Shown here piece after piece: positions 43,360 to 51,505 of a DNA stretch of 64,000 nt; position 1 is the first letter of the stretch, and every line of letters starts with the position of its first letter. The notes beneath the pieces were generated by a model. The model did no database searches and was not told where the DNA came from. It was given only the letters and a program-made list of their open reading frames with translations. The stretch comes from Rhodanobacter panaciterrae (GTDB lineage: Bacteria; Pseudomonadota; Gammaproteobacteria; Xanthomonadales; Rhodanobacteraceae). The stretch covers positions 806,001 to 870,000 of the forward strand of contig NZ_BMXT01000001.1 in NCBI RefSeq assembly GCF_014651895.1, given 5' to 3'. The position numbers were made by a program, and so were the translations under genes.

Positions 43360-45180
43360 ATGTCCGCATCTGGCACCTGGCGTCGAAGGGTGCTGATCGG
43401 TGCGATCGGCGGCGTTGCCCTGTTCGTTGGCGTGGCCTGTGCGGCCGCGCCAGCCAGCAGCTCTGACGATGCGGCGCTGTTGCAGCAGGCCGAGACACAG
43501 ACATGCACATCGTCGCTTACCGAGCAGTGCGCGAACCTGCTGCATCGATTGGAGCAGGTATCCAGTCAATTGGCACCGGAACAGCGGCAACGCCTGCGTT
43601 ACCTGCAGGCCTGGCAGGCCGCCTTTGGCGGCAATTACCAGAAATCGGACGCATTGATCGATGGCATCCTGGACGAGTCGCGGGATGCGGATCTGCGCTT
43701 TGAAGCCGCTATATTCCGGGTGAACTCGCTGTCGGAACAGTCCCGCTTCGAGGAGGCCTTTCGTCAGCTGAGCCAGTTGGTTGTTTCATTGCAGGAGGGG
43801 ACGGGCATTGGTCAAGGCAACCAGGAACGAGGCTTTGCTGTGGCTTCTTCACTGTACGCGGAGGCCGGGCAATACGAGCTAGCCTCCTACTACGCCGAGG
43901 AAATTTTCAAGCGGGGCCTGGCGCGTGCCGGACACACCTGTGTAGGCGACCATACCCGGATCGCGGCGCTGTACGGTGGCGGCAAGTGGCAGGACATCGA
44001 GCCGCTAATCACGCAGGGCATCGAGGTCTGTATCAAGGAACGCAATAACCTCTACGCCAACGGCATCCGCTACTTCGCGGCCAAACTGGACCTCAACCGC
44101 GGACACCCCGAGCAAGCGATTGCGTTGCTGCGGAAACACTACCCTGTGGTGCAGCGCGATGGCTATGCGCCGCAGCTCGCACAGTTCGATGCGTTGCTGG
44201 CAACCGCTTACAGTGAGACCGGGCAGCTGGAACTAGCTCGTGAATCGGCGCTGGCCGCGGTTGCGCACGGCACCCACAACAGCTATGCCGAGCCCATCAG
44301 CACGGCTTACCGAATTCTGTATCAGGTGGCCAAACAGCAGGGTGACGCCGCCTCGGCGCTGACTTACCACGAGCAATACATGGTCGCCGACAAGGGCTAT
44401 CTGGACGAGGTCAGCGCGAAGGCGCTCGCGTTCCAGACGGTGCAGCAGCAAGTCGTGGCGAAAAAGCTGCAGATCGACACGTTGAACAAGCAGAATCAGA
44501 TCCTGCAATTGCAACAGTCGCTCGACAAGAGCGCCTCGGAAACAAACCGGCTCTACATCATCCTGTTGCTGACCGTACTGGCCTTCATTGTCTTGTGGAC
44601 TTACCGGATCAAGCGCTCACAGCTGCGTTTCATGAAGCTGGCTCGCCGCGACGGCCTCACCGGTATCTTCAACCGGCAGCATTTCGTCAGTTCGGCCGAG
44701 CAGCAGCTGCAGTACTGCAAGAAATCGGCGCGGCAGGCCTGCCTGGTGCTGATCGATCTGGATCACTTCAAGATCGTCAACGATACGCATGGACATGCGG
44801 TAGGCGACCGCGTGCTGAAGCGCGCCGTGGCGGCATGTCAGGAGCATCTGCGCTCCACCGATATCTTCGGTCGCCTCGGCGGCGAGGAGTTCGGCATCGT
44901 GCTGCCCGAATGCACACTCGATCAGGCGCTCGGCCGGGCCGAACAGATCCGCGTGGCGATCGCCTCGGCAGCCAGCGGCGAAGACGCGCCTGGCATTCCG
45001 ATCTCTGCCAGTTTCGGCGTGGCCTCGATTGTCCGCTCGGGTTACGAACTGCGCCAGCTGCTGATCGATGCGGACGATGGGTTGTATCGGGCCAAGCGCG
45101 AAGGTCGCAACCGGGTCAGCGTGTGCGACGACACGCAGCCGCGTCAGCGAGTCGCTGGCGTGGCAACCGATCGCGCGTAG
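43360..45180 (+). CDS. TPR-containing GGDEF diguanylate cyclase
   Basis: A 606-residue protein. A signal sequence or first membrane segment (VLIGAIGGVALFVGVACAAA) is followed by a periplasmic helical repeat region of TPR type (about residues 45-370), a coiled coil (VAKKLQIDTLNKQNQILQLQQ) and a membrane helix (LYIILLLTVLAFIVLWTY). The cytoplasmic GGDEF domain has DLDHFKIVNDTHGH, active-site GGEEF and an inhibitory site RSTD five residues before it. It should produce cyclic di-GMP in response to an outside signal. It starts three bases after borosin precursor 2. Confidence 0.9.
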   Translation: MSASGTWRRRVLIGAIGGVALFVGVACAAAPASSSDDAALLQQAETQTCTSSLTEQCANLLHRLEQVSSQLAPEQRQRLRYLQAWQAAFGGNYQKSDALIDGILDESRDADLRFEAAIFRVNSLSEQSRFEEAFRQLSQLVVSLQEGTGIGQGNQERGFAVASSLYAEAGQYELASYYAEEIFKRGLARAGHTCVGDHTRIAALYGGGKWQDIEPLITQGIEVCIKERNNLYANGIRYFAAKLDLNRGHPEQAIALLRKHYPVVQRDGYAPQLAQFDALLATAYSETGQLELARESALAAVAHGTHNSYAEPISTAYRILYQVAKQQGDAASALTYHEQYMVADKGYLDEVSAKALAFQTVQQQVVAKKLQIDTLNKQNQILQLQQSLDKSASETNRLYIILLLTVLAFIVLWTYRIKRSQLRFMKLARRDGLTGIFNRQHFVSSAEQQLQYCKKSARQACLVLIDLDHFKIVNDTHGHAVGDRVLKRAVAACQEHLRSTDIFGRLGGEEFGIVLPECTLDQALGRAEQIRVAIASAASGEDAPGIPISASFGVASIVRSGYELRQLLIDADDGLYRAKREGRNRVSVCDDTQPRQRVAGVATDRA

Positions 45181-45200
45181 GAGCGTTTCGAAAAACTTCA

Positions 45201-45238
45201 CGCACCATCATTCCGACGCAGGCCGGAATGATGGTGCG
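45201..45238 (-). terminator. Terminator between converging GGDEF and M14 peptidase genes
   Basis: A perfect 15-bp stem (45201-45215 and 45224-45238) with an 8-base loop. Read on the minus strand it is followed by GAAGTTTTT, so it mainly terminates the M14 peptidase transcript. On the plus strand the T tract is poor. The stem's ATTCCG...CGGAAT core is shared with 614-641 and 4110-4129. Confidence 0.75.
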
Positions 45239-45242
45239 GCGC

Positions 45243-48020
45243 TTATTCGGCTTTCTTCTCCGCCTGCGGTTTTGCCAACGACGTATCCAGCCGATCGAAG
45301 TTGACGATCGCGTTGAAGACCAGCGGATAGCTGCCGATGGTTTCGCCGCGCCAGATCGGATTGCTGGCAAACAGCAGCACGTGTCCCTTGCCGTAACGGG
45401 CATCGACCACGGCAGCACGCTCGGCCATCTCGTCGCCGCCGTCGAGCAGGCCGGAAATAAGCAGGTGTGCGGCGTCGGCGTAGCGCAGGATCACCTGCGG
45501 ACGCTGCCCGTCCGGAATCACCCACGGGTTGTTGCGCATCTGCTCGGCGTTCAGCGACAGCGCCTGCCACGGCTTGACGTCGGGCAGCGCGGGCGGATCG
45601 ATCGAGGCGCGTCCTTCCGGCGTGTCGGTGTCATGCGGGCCACCGCGTCCGGTCGGGCGCTGGAAGTCCTTCGCGTTCGGCAGTCCCTTGTCGCCGGTGA
45701 TCAGGTTGGACACGGCGAACGACTGGCCGGCCGCGCTGTACAAGGCCAGCTCGTCGCGGGTGTAGCTGGTGGCGATCGGGCTGTGGCGATCGACGAACTT
45801 CGCCTGCAGCACGCTGCCGACGACTTTCAGTTTGCTGCTGGGGGTGACGAACACGCCTGGCGCGAGGCCGATGTCGATCGCGAATTTCGCGGTGTCCTCG
45901 GCGGTGATCAGCAGGCCGCCGGCCTGCACGAACTGTTTGAGGTGGGCGACGCCGCTGGCGCCGAGGCCGGGGCGGATATCGTCGGTGGCATCGATGTGGC
46001 CGAGGTTGGGCGTCAACGCCGTGGTCTTCCACGGCATCGGATTGCCCCACATCGGCAGACCATCGATGATCTGTTGTGCACTGGTGCCGCCGATCGGGCC
46101 GAACAGGATCACGTCGTACTTTGCGCGCAGGTCGCCGGCCTTCGCCACGTCCTGGGTGCTGATGTAGCTGTACGGCACGTGCAGCTTGTCCAGCGCCATC
46201 CGCCACCAGCCTTCGGTCTGGGTATCCAGCCAGGTGTGCATCAGCGCGATGCGCGGCAGCTTCGCGGCCGGCATGTCGATGGCGGCCAGCCCTTGCGGTA
46301 CTGCGATCGGCTCGCTGACTAGGCTCATCGGCGCTTTCAGGATGGCGTTGTCGGTGACGCGCACCACCTGCACGTCGAACAGGTCGCCCATCGACCAGCC
46401 GGTGTCGTCATACGGATGCTGCTGCGGGTCCTTCGGCGACCAGTACTGGCGATCGAGCAGGGTGTCGGCGATGCGCGAATACGGCTGGTCCATGCGCACC
46501 ACGTAGCTGCCGGCGGCGAAGGTGCGCGAGGTGGCATTGCCGGTCTTGCCGTCGCTGTCCTTCACGCCAGGCAACGTCACCGTGACGGGCGCCGAGAGAC
46601 GGCTGACTTCCGCATGCTGCAGTTGCATGACCCGCAACAGCTGCGCCTGCGAGCCGCTGCGCCGGTCGTCGGCCGGGAACACATAGGCCGACGGGCCGGC
46701 CTGCTGCGGCTTCTCGATCGAACGTTTGCTCTTCAGGTAGAAGTTCTTCAGGAACAGCTGGCTGTTGCCCGAGAAATAATTCAGCGCGGTGAGCAGGCCG
46801 GTCTGTTCGTAATTGTTGTTGTCGCGCTGCGACCAGACGACTTCAGCCATCGGCGGATTCGGCCTGTACCAGGTGCGCTGATAGTCGGCCGGATCGAGCG
46901 TGCGCTTGACCGTGTCGGCGCCGTCGTTGCCGAAGGTTTCATACAGCCGGCTGATGCCGTTGTGCATGGCGGCGATGAACATCAGGTAGCCCGGGCTCCA
47001 GGTATCGAAGTCGCCGTGAGTGAACACACCGGGCATGCCGAGCGTGGTCAGCTGCTGCACGTTGTCCCAGCCCAGCTGCTGCCACTCGCCGGTGAGGATC
47101 GGATCGATCCAGGCGTTGTACGGGCCATCGCCCACGGTGTTGTCGTACAGGAACGGCACCGACTCGTGCAGGTCGTGCAGCACCTGCGCATGCCAGCCGA
47201 CATAGGTATCGGCCACGTTGCGGGTGAGGTTCAGCGTCATCCCCATCGCGTCGCGGTTGTTGTCGTGCGCGACGTAGTGGCCCCAGTACATCAACGGCGG
47301 ATAGTTCTCGCCCGGATGCGCCAGGTGCCAGTTGTACAGATCCACCATGCGGTCGCGGCCGTCGACCTCGACCACCGGCGTGATCAGGGTGATCACGTGC
47401 GAGCGGATGTGCTGGATGTACGGTGCGTCGTCCACCGCGAGGCGATACGCCAGTTCCATCAGCGCGGTCGGTGCGCCGGTCTCGGTGGAGTGGATGGTGC
47501 CGGTGATGTAGTAGACCGGCGTGGACTGCGCGATCAACTGGTCGGCGGTGGCGTCGTCCATGTTGATGCTGCGCGGGTCGGCCAGCTTGGCCAGGCGTGC
47601 CTTGTTCGCGTCGATGTCGGCCAGCAGGCTTTCGTCGGCGATCGCCACCGCAATCATCTCGCGGCCTTCCTCGCTCTTGCCGATCGAGAACACCTTTACC
47701 CGCGGACTGGCCGCGGCCAGCGCGCGGAAGTAGCGATAGACGTCGGCCGAGTAGGGCAGGTAGTTCGGTGCGCCGGAAATATGGCCGAGCACTTTCTCGG
47801 GCGTCGGCACGCTGGCCGAGGCGGGCAGGTAGTCGGTCAGCGGCGAGTTGAACGAGGGGTCGGTGGTGAACTTCAGGATCTGGTCGGTATAGGCCTGGTC
47901 GACCGGCTGGCCCGGCGCGCGGGCGTAGTCGGTTGGCTTGTTCGCGTCGGATGCGGCACAGGCGCCGAGGGTGCCGAGCACCAGCAGGGTTCCCAAGGAA
48001 ACCCGGATGGACATGCGCAT
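45243..48020 (-). CDS. M14 family zinc metallopeptidase lipoprotein
   Basis: A protein of about 925 residues. The N-terminus has a lipoprotein signal with lipobox LGAC (Cys21). The M14 carboxypeptidase domain (about residues 85-430) has the zinc motif HSTE (His177 and Glu180), VVEVDGRDRMVD, and HDLHES with a further His. A large C-terminal region (about 450-925) includes a class I glutamine amidotransferase-like fold (KYDVILFGPIGG ... GGLLITAED ... GKGHVLLFASNPIWRG). It should trim peptides outside the inner membrane. ATG 48020 has GGGGAAG upstream; the open frame to 48218 is not coding. Confidence 0.88.
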   Translation of the reverse strand: MRMSIRVSLGTLLVLGTLGACAASDANKPTDYARAPGQPVDQAYTDQILKFTTDPSFNSPLTDYLPASASVPTPEKVLGHISGAPNYLPYSADVYRYFRALAAASPRVKVFSIGKSEEGREMIAVAIADESLLADIDANKARLAKLADPRSINMDDATADQLIAQSTPVYYITGTIHSTETGAPTALMELAYRLAVDDAPYIQHIRSHVITLITPVVEVDGRDRMVDLYNWHLAHPGENYPPLMYWGHYVAHDNNRDAMGMTLNLTRNVADTYVGWHAQVLHDLHESVPFLYDNTVGDGPYNAWIDPILTGEWQQLGWDNVQQLTTLGMPGVFTHGDFDTWSPGYLMFIAAMHNGISRLYETFGNDGADTVKRTLDPADYQRTWYRPNPPMAEVVWSQRDNNNYEQTGLLTALNYFSGNSQLFLKNFYLKSKRSIEKPQQAGPSAYVFPADDRRSGSQAQLLRVMQLQHAEVSRLSAPVTVTLPGVKDSDGKTGNATSRTFAAGSYVVRMDQPYSRIADTLLDRQYWSPKDPQQHPYDDTGWSMGDLFDVQVVRVTDNAILKAPMSLVSEPIAVPQGLAAIDMPAAKLPRIALMHTWLDTQTEGWWRMALDKLHVPYSYISTQDVAKAGDLRAKYDVILFGPIGGTSAQQIIDGLPMWGNPMPWKTTALTPNLGHIDATDDIRPGLGASGVAHLKQFVQAGGLLITAEDTAKFAIDIGLAPGVFVTPSSKLKVVGSVLQAKFVDRHSPIATSYTRDELALYSAAGQSFAVSNLITGDKGLPNAKDFQRPTGRGGPHDTDTPEGRASIDPPALPDVKPWQALSLNAEQMRNNPWVIPDGQRPQVILRYADAAHLLISGLLDGGDEMAERAAVVDARYGKGHVLLFASNPIWRGETIGSYPLVFNAIVNFDRLDTSLAKPQAEKKAE

Positions 48021-48254
48021 GATGAGTCTTCCCCAGTGGCTGGTGGCAGCCGATCGCTGCACTTTGCCAGAGCCCGGGCGGTCGTGTGTAGGCCATCGGT
48101 TGGGTAGGGATTTGCGATAAACCTGCCGCGTTTTCTTGCCGACTGGGTGGGGTGGCGAATAGTGGCGGGTCGCCCATGCCAAGCGGCACAGGTTCGGCGG
48201 CGGCGTTCGGGAGCACAATCGGCGCTACCTTGCCCCTCACTGCGGAGATACGTC

Positions 48255-49031
48255 ATGCGCCACACTGTGCTTGCTGTGTTGTTGGCCCTCGCGCTTCCTG
48301 CGGTTGCGCTGGCTCATGGGTCGGATATGAAAGGTGGCGCAACCAGCGCCGCGGTACAAAAGGCGGTCAGCGACCCCGCCCGCGCGGCCGACCAGTCGAA
48401 CGATGCCCGCCGCAAGGTCGCCACCGTGATGGCCTTTGCCGAGGTCAAGCCGGGCCAGAAGGTGGTGGAGCTGATTCCCGGTAGCGGCTACTTCACCCGT
48501 GTGTTCAGCGCGATCGTGGGTTCGCAGGGCCACGTCTATACGGTGTGGCCGAACGAATACGCGAAGGAGGACGCCGACGACGTGGCCGGCTCCAGCAAGC
48601 TCGCCGCTGATCCGCACTACGCCAATGTCAGCGTGCTGACCCAGCCGGCCAACCAACTGAGCGCACCGGAACCGGTCGACCTGGTGTTCACCTCGCAGAA
48701 CTATCACGACTATCCCGACAAGTTCATGGGCAAGGTCGATCCCGCCGTGCTCAACAAGCAGGTGTTCGACGCGCTCAAGCCCGGTGGCCTGTGGGTGATC
48801 ATCGACCACGTCGCGCCGGCTGGTTCCGGCATGGCCGATACCGACACGCTGCATCGGATCGATCCAGCGATCGTGAAAAAGCAGGTGGAGGCGGCCGGCT
48901 TTGTGTTCGACGGCGAGAGCAACGCGCTGCGCAATCCGAACGATCCGCACACCATCAAGGTGTTCGACAAGTCGATACGTGGCCACACCGACCAGTTCAT
49001 CTACCGCTTCCGCAAACCGGCGGCGAAGTAA
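48255..49031 (+). CDS. Exported class I SAM-dependent methyltransferase-like protein
   Basis: A 258-residue protein with a clear signal peptide (MRHTVLAVLLALALPAVALA). The mature part has a methyltransferase fold: KVVELIPGSGYFTRVFSAIVG (SAM motif I), HVYTVWPNEY, DLVFTSQNYHDY, and LKPGGLWVIIDHVAPAGSG. Export is unexpected for a SAM enzyme, since SAM is not known to be available in the periplasm. The family is common in this group of bacteria and its role is unknown. It is divergent from the M14 peptidase gene across a 234-base gap with no other gene. Confidence 0.8.
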   Translation: MRHTVLAVLLALALPAVALAHGSDMKGGATSAAVQKAVSDPARAADQSNDARRKVATVMAFAEVKPGQKVVELIPGSGYFTRVFSAIVGSQGHVYTVWPNEYAKEDADDVAGSSKLAADPHYANVSVLTQPANQLSAPEPVDLVFTSQNYHDYPDKFMGKVDPAVLNKQVFDALKPGGLWVIIDHVAPAGSGMADTDTLHRIDPAIVKKQVEAAGFVFDGESNALRNPNDPHTIKVFDKSIRGHTDQFIYRFRKPAAK

Positions 49032-49154
49032 CCGCCACCAGCGCGGGCCGCGTGCGCTCACCACGCGGCCTGCTTGAGCTGTGACGGCGATTGGCTGCAC
49101 CATCGGTCATCGCGGCGGGATACCTGCCGTAGGCGCGATGCGGACAGGAATGCT

Positions 49155-49340
49155 GTGAGTCCCACTGAAACCACTTCGTCGGTACCGGATCCTGCTGATC
49201 CGCCACCCGTGCGTCCAGCTGAGCCCGATGCTGCCGATTGCTGCGGCGAAGGCTGCGTGCGCTGCGTGTACGACGTTTACGAAGAAGCGCTCGAACGCTA
49301 CCAGGCTGCGCTTGCCGCGTGGCGTGCCCGCCACCCCTGA
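49155..49340 (+). CDS. Oxidoreductase-like domain protein (PF09791 type)
   Basis: A 61-residue cytoplasmic protein. After a Pro-rich N-terminus the conserved block DCCGEGCVRCVYDVYEEALERY, with four Cys residues, matches the 'oxidoreductase-like' small domain found in bacteria and in a mitochondrial protein family. The function is unknown, and a metal-binding role is possible. The start is GTG; a weak AGGA lies upstream. It precedes the dimethylargininase gene by 23 bases, so an operon is likely. Confidence 0.8.
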   Translation: MSPTETTSSVPDPADPPPVRPAEPDAADCCGEGCVRCVYDVYEEALERYQAALAAWRARHP

Positions 49341-49363
49341 ATTGCATTGCCCAAGGAAGCGCC

Positions 49364-50134
49364 ATGTGGATTGCTGTTACCCGTGAAGTCAGCCCTGCCC
49401 TCGGCAACTGCGAGTTGTCGTATGTGCCGCGCGAGGCGATCGATGTGGCCAGCGCCAGCGCGCAGCATCGCGATTACCAGCGTGTGCTGGAAACACTCGG
49501 CTGCCGCCTGTTGATGCTGCCAGTTGAAGCGGAGTTGCCCGATTCGGTCTTCGTCGAGGACGTGGCGATCGTGCTGGACGAGGTCGCGGTGCTGACCTGG
49601 CCTGGTGCGCTGTCGCGCCGCGCCGAGGTGACCAGCGTGGCCGAGGTGCTGCGTCGTTTTCGACCGGTGCTGGCGATCGAGGCACCGGGTACGCTGGATG
49701 GCGGCGACGTGCTGCGTGTCGGCCGCACGCTGTACGTCGGCGAATCGGCGCGCAGCAATGCAGAGGGCATTGCGCAGTTGCGCGAACTGCTGGCTGGCCA
49801 TGGCTACGCCGTGCAGGGCGTGCCGACCCACGGTTGCCTGCACCTGAAATCAGCGGTGACCCAGCTCGACGACAACACCTTGTTGCTGCAGCCCGCGTGG
49901 GTGGATCGCGAGCTGTTTGCCAGATTTCGCATTATCGAAGTCGACCCTGCCGAACCACACGCGGCCAATGTGCTGCGCATCGGCGACGCGCTGGTGATGC
50001 CGGCCAGTTTCCCGCGCACGCGGCAGCGGCTGCTCGATGCGGGCTTCCACGTGATCGCTGTCGACGTCTCCGAATTGCAGAAGGCCGAAGGTGCGGTGAC
50101 CTGCTGCAGCCTGGTATTTCGCGCGGACGAGTGA
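49364..50134 (+). CDS. Dimethylarginine dimethylaminohydrolase family protein
   Basis: A 256-residue enzyme of the guanidino-modifying (arginine deiminase) superfamily, DDAH type. It carries DSVFVEDVAIV (Glu65-Asp66), LDGGDVL at 111-117, the catalytic His160 in GCLHLKSAVTQLDD and the nucleophile region TCCSLVF (Cys247/248). It should hydrolyse dimethylarginine or a related guanidino compound to citrulline plus an amine. AAGGAAG precedes the ATG. A GNAT gene starts 3 bases after its stop, so it lies in a tight operon. Confidence 0.9.
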   Translation: MWIAVTREVSPALGNCELSYVPREAIDVASASAQHRDYQRVLETLGCRLLMLPVEAELPDSVFVEDVAIVLDEVAVLTWPGALSRRAEVTSVAEVLRRFRPVLAIEAPGTLDGGDVLRVGRTLYVGESARSNAEGIAQLRELLAGHGYAVQGVPTHGCLHLKSAVTQLDDNTLLLQPAWVDRELFARFRIIEVDPAEPHAANVLRIGDALVMPASFPRTRQRLLDAGFHVIAVDVSELQKAEGAVTCCSLVFRADE

Positions 50135-50137
50135 GTG

Positions 50138-50608
50138 ATGAAGATTCGCTACTGCCTCGCCCGCCCACATGATGCGCTGGCCATCGGCGTGCTGGCGCGC
50201 CGCGTGACCCGACGCTGGATCCTGCCGGAGCAGCCGGCCAGTGCGGCCGAGGCGCTGCTCTATGGCATGGGCGCAAGACTGATCCGGCAGAAGATTCGCG
50301 ATGGCCAGCGCTTTCATCTGGCCTGGCTGGACGATGATCGCCTGGTCGGGGTGGCGGCGATGCGCGACGACTCCCATCTGTTCCAGTTCTTCGTCAGCAC
50401 CCGCCTGCACGGCCATGGCATTGCGCGTCAGCTGTGGCAGCGCACGATGCGCGATGCGATACGCCGCGCCGGTACGCGCCATTTCACCTTGAAGGCCTCG
50501 GCCATGGCGGTGCCGGTGTACCTGCACTTCGGCTTCGTGCCGAGCGGCCCGTTGCTGGTCAGCGATACCGGCCTGGTCACCCAGCCGATGCATCTCGATC
50601 TGCCGTAA
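50138..50608 (+). CDS. GNAT family N-acetyltransferase
   Basis: A 156-residue acetyltransferase. The coenzyme A-binding motif A is VSTRLHGHGIARQLWQR (R/Q-x-x-G-x-G/A), with a preceding DSHLFQFFV strand and a C-terminal HFTLKASAMAVPVYLHFGF. It should transfer an acyl group from acyl-CoA to an amine; the substrate is unknown. It follows the DDAH gene by three bases, so the pair may handle arginine-derived or guanidino compounds. Confidence 0.88.
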   Translation: MKIRYCLARPHDALAIGVLARRVTRRWILPEQPASAAEALLYGMGARLIRQKIRDGQRFHLAWLDDDRLVGVAAMRDDSHLFQFFVSTRLHGHGIARQLWQRTMRDAIRRAGTRHFTLKASAMAVPVYLHFGFVPSGPLLVSDTGLVTQPMHLDLP

Positions 50609-50733
50609 CGCCGGTGTGCGCGATCGTCTTCGGGCGAGGTCGTTGCGATCGCCGATGACTGCCTGGCGCGAGCTTGTGCTGTCGACCAGTTAGGCTAGGT
50701 CGATCCATTCCTCATCGATCCAAGGAAAAGTCC

Positions 50734-51243
50734 GTGACCGACACCATATACACCAGTTCCATTCCCGTCTTCAAACAGATGCTCGGCGGCCTCGCCGCGA
50801 TCCTGGCCAAGGCCGAGGCGCACGCAGCGGAGAAGAACATCGAGCCGACCGCGTTGACCCAGGCACGATTGTTTCCGGACATGTTCCCGTTGCGCCGGCA
50901 GGTGCAGATCGCCTGCGATTTCGCGCGCGGCGTATCGGCGCGGCTGGCTGGCGCCGAGGTGCCGAAGTACGACGACGACGAGCAGACCTTCGCGGAATTG
51001 CGTGACCTGATCGCCCGCACCCTCGGTTTCATCGACGGCCTCACGCCAGCGCAGTTCGCCGGCAGCGCGCAGCGCGAGATCGTCACCCGACCGGGTACGC
51101 CGAAGGAGCGCCGGTTCGACGGTCAGTCCTATCTATTGAGCTACGGCCTGCCGCAATTTTTCTTCCACGTCACCACGGCGTATGCACTGCTGCGCCACAA
51201 CGGTATCGAGATCGGCAAGCGCGACTACATGGGGCAGTACTGA
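50734..51243 (+). CDS. DUF1993 family protein
   Basis: A 169-residue cytoplasmic protein. It has the DUF1993 pattern: SIPVFKQMLGGLAAILAKAEAHA at the start, ALTQARLFPDMFPLRRQVQIACDFARG in the middle and YGLPQFFFHVTTAYALLRHNGIEIGKRDYMG at the end. It probably adopts a DinB-like four-helix bundle. The function is unknown. The start is GTG with AAGGAA upstream. Two tandem hairpins follow the gene. Confidence 0.85.
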   Translation: MTDTIYTSSIPVFKQMLGGLAAILAKAEAHAAEKNIEPTALTQARLFPDMFPLRRQVQIACDFARGVSARLAGAEVPKYDDDEQTFAELRDLIARTLGFIDGLTPAQFAGSAQREIVTRPGTPKERRFDGQSYLLSYGLPQFFFHVTTAYALLRHNGIEIGKRDYMGQY

Positions 51244-51255
51244 GCGGACCGACCC

Positions 51256-51309
51256 CGCGCCGGGCAGGGCATGGACGCTGCCCGGCGCGTACTCGCCTCG
51301 AAAGGCGAG
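51256..51309. terminator. Two tandem hairpins between converging genes
   Basis: Stem 1 is a perfect 12-bp repeat (51256-51267 and 51278-51289, 10-base loop). Stem 2 is CTCGCCT / AGGCGAG (51292-51298 and 51303-51309, loop CGAA). They fill the space between the DUF1993 gene and the small Lys-rich gene. There is no T tract, so the role as terminator is inferred from position. Confidence 0.6.
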
Positions 51310-51313
51310 CCGG

Positions 51314-51415
51314 TCACTTGTTCTTTTTCTTTTCCTGCTTGGCCGCCTTCTTTTCCTTCATGGTCTTGGCCGGCTTTTTCTTCTCGCTCTTTTTTGAATC
51401 CAGACCCTTGCTCAT
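51314..51415 (-). CDS. Small lysine-rich protein, 33 residues
   Basis: A short open frame with a good GGAGAA ribosome site. The product begins MSKGLDSKKSEKKKP and is almost half Lys, with Glu and Ala between, and ends KQEKKKNK. Similar tiny basic proteins are annotated as hypothetical in many proteobacteria. It may bind nucleic acid or ribosomes, but this is a guess based on charge. It converges with the DUF1993 gene. Confidence 0.7.
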   Translation of the reverse strand: MSKGLDSKKSEKKKPAKTMKEKKAAKQEKKKNK

Positions 51416-51505
51416 GGTGTTCTCCGTGGTGTGGACAGGTAATTGCGGTACGTGACGCGCAGGCAAGTCTAAGCGGTTCCGATGGCTGTTGGGCAGGGCG
51501 CCAGA

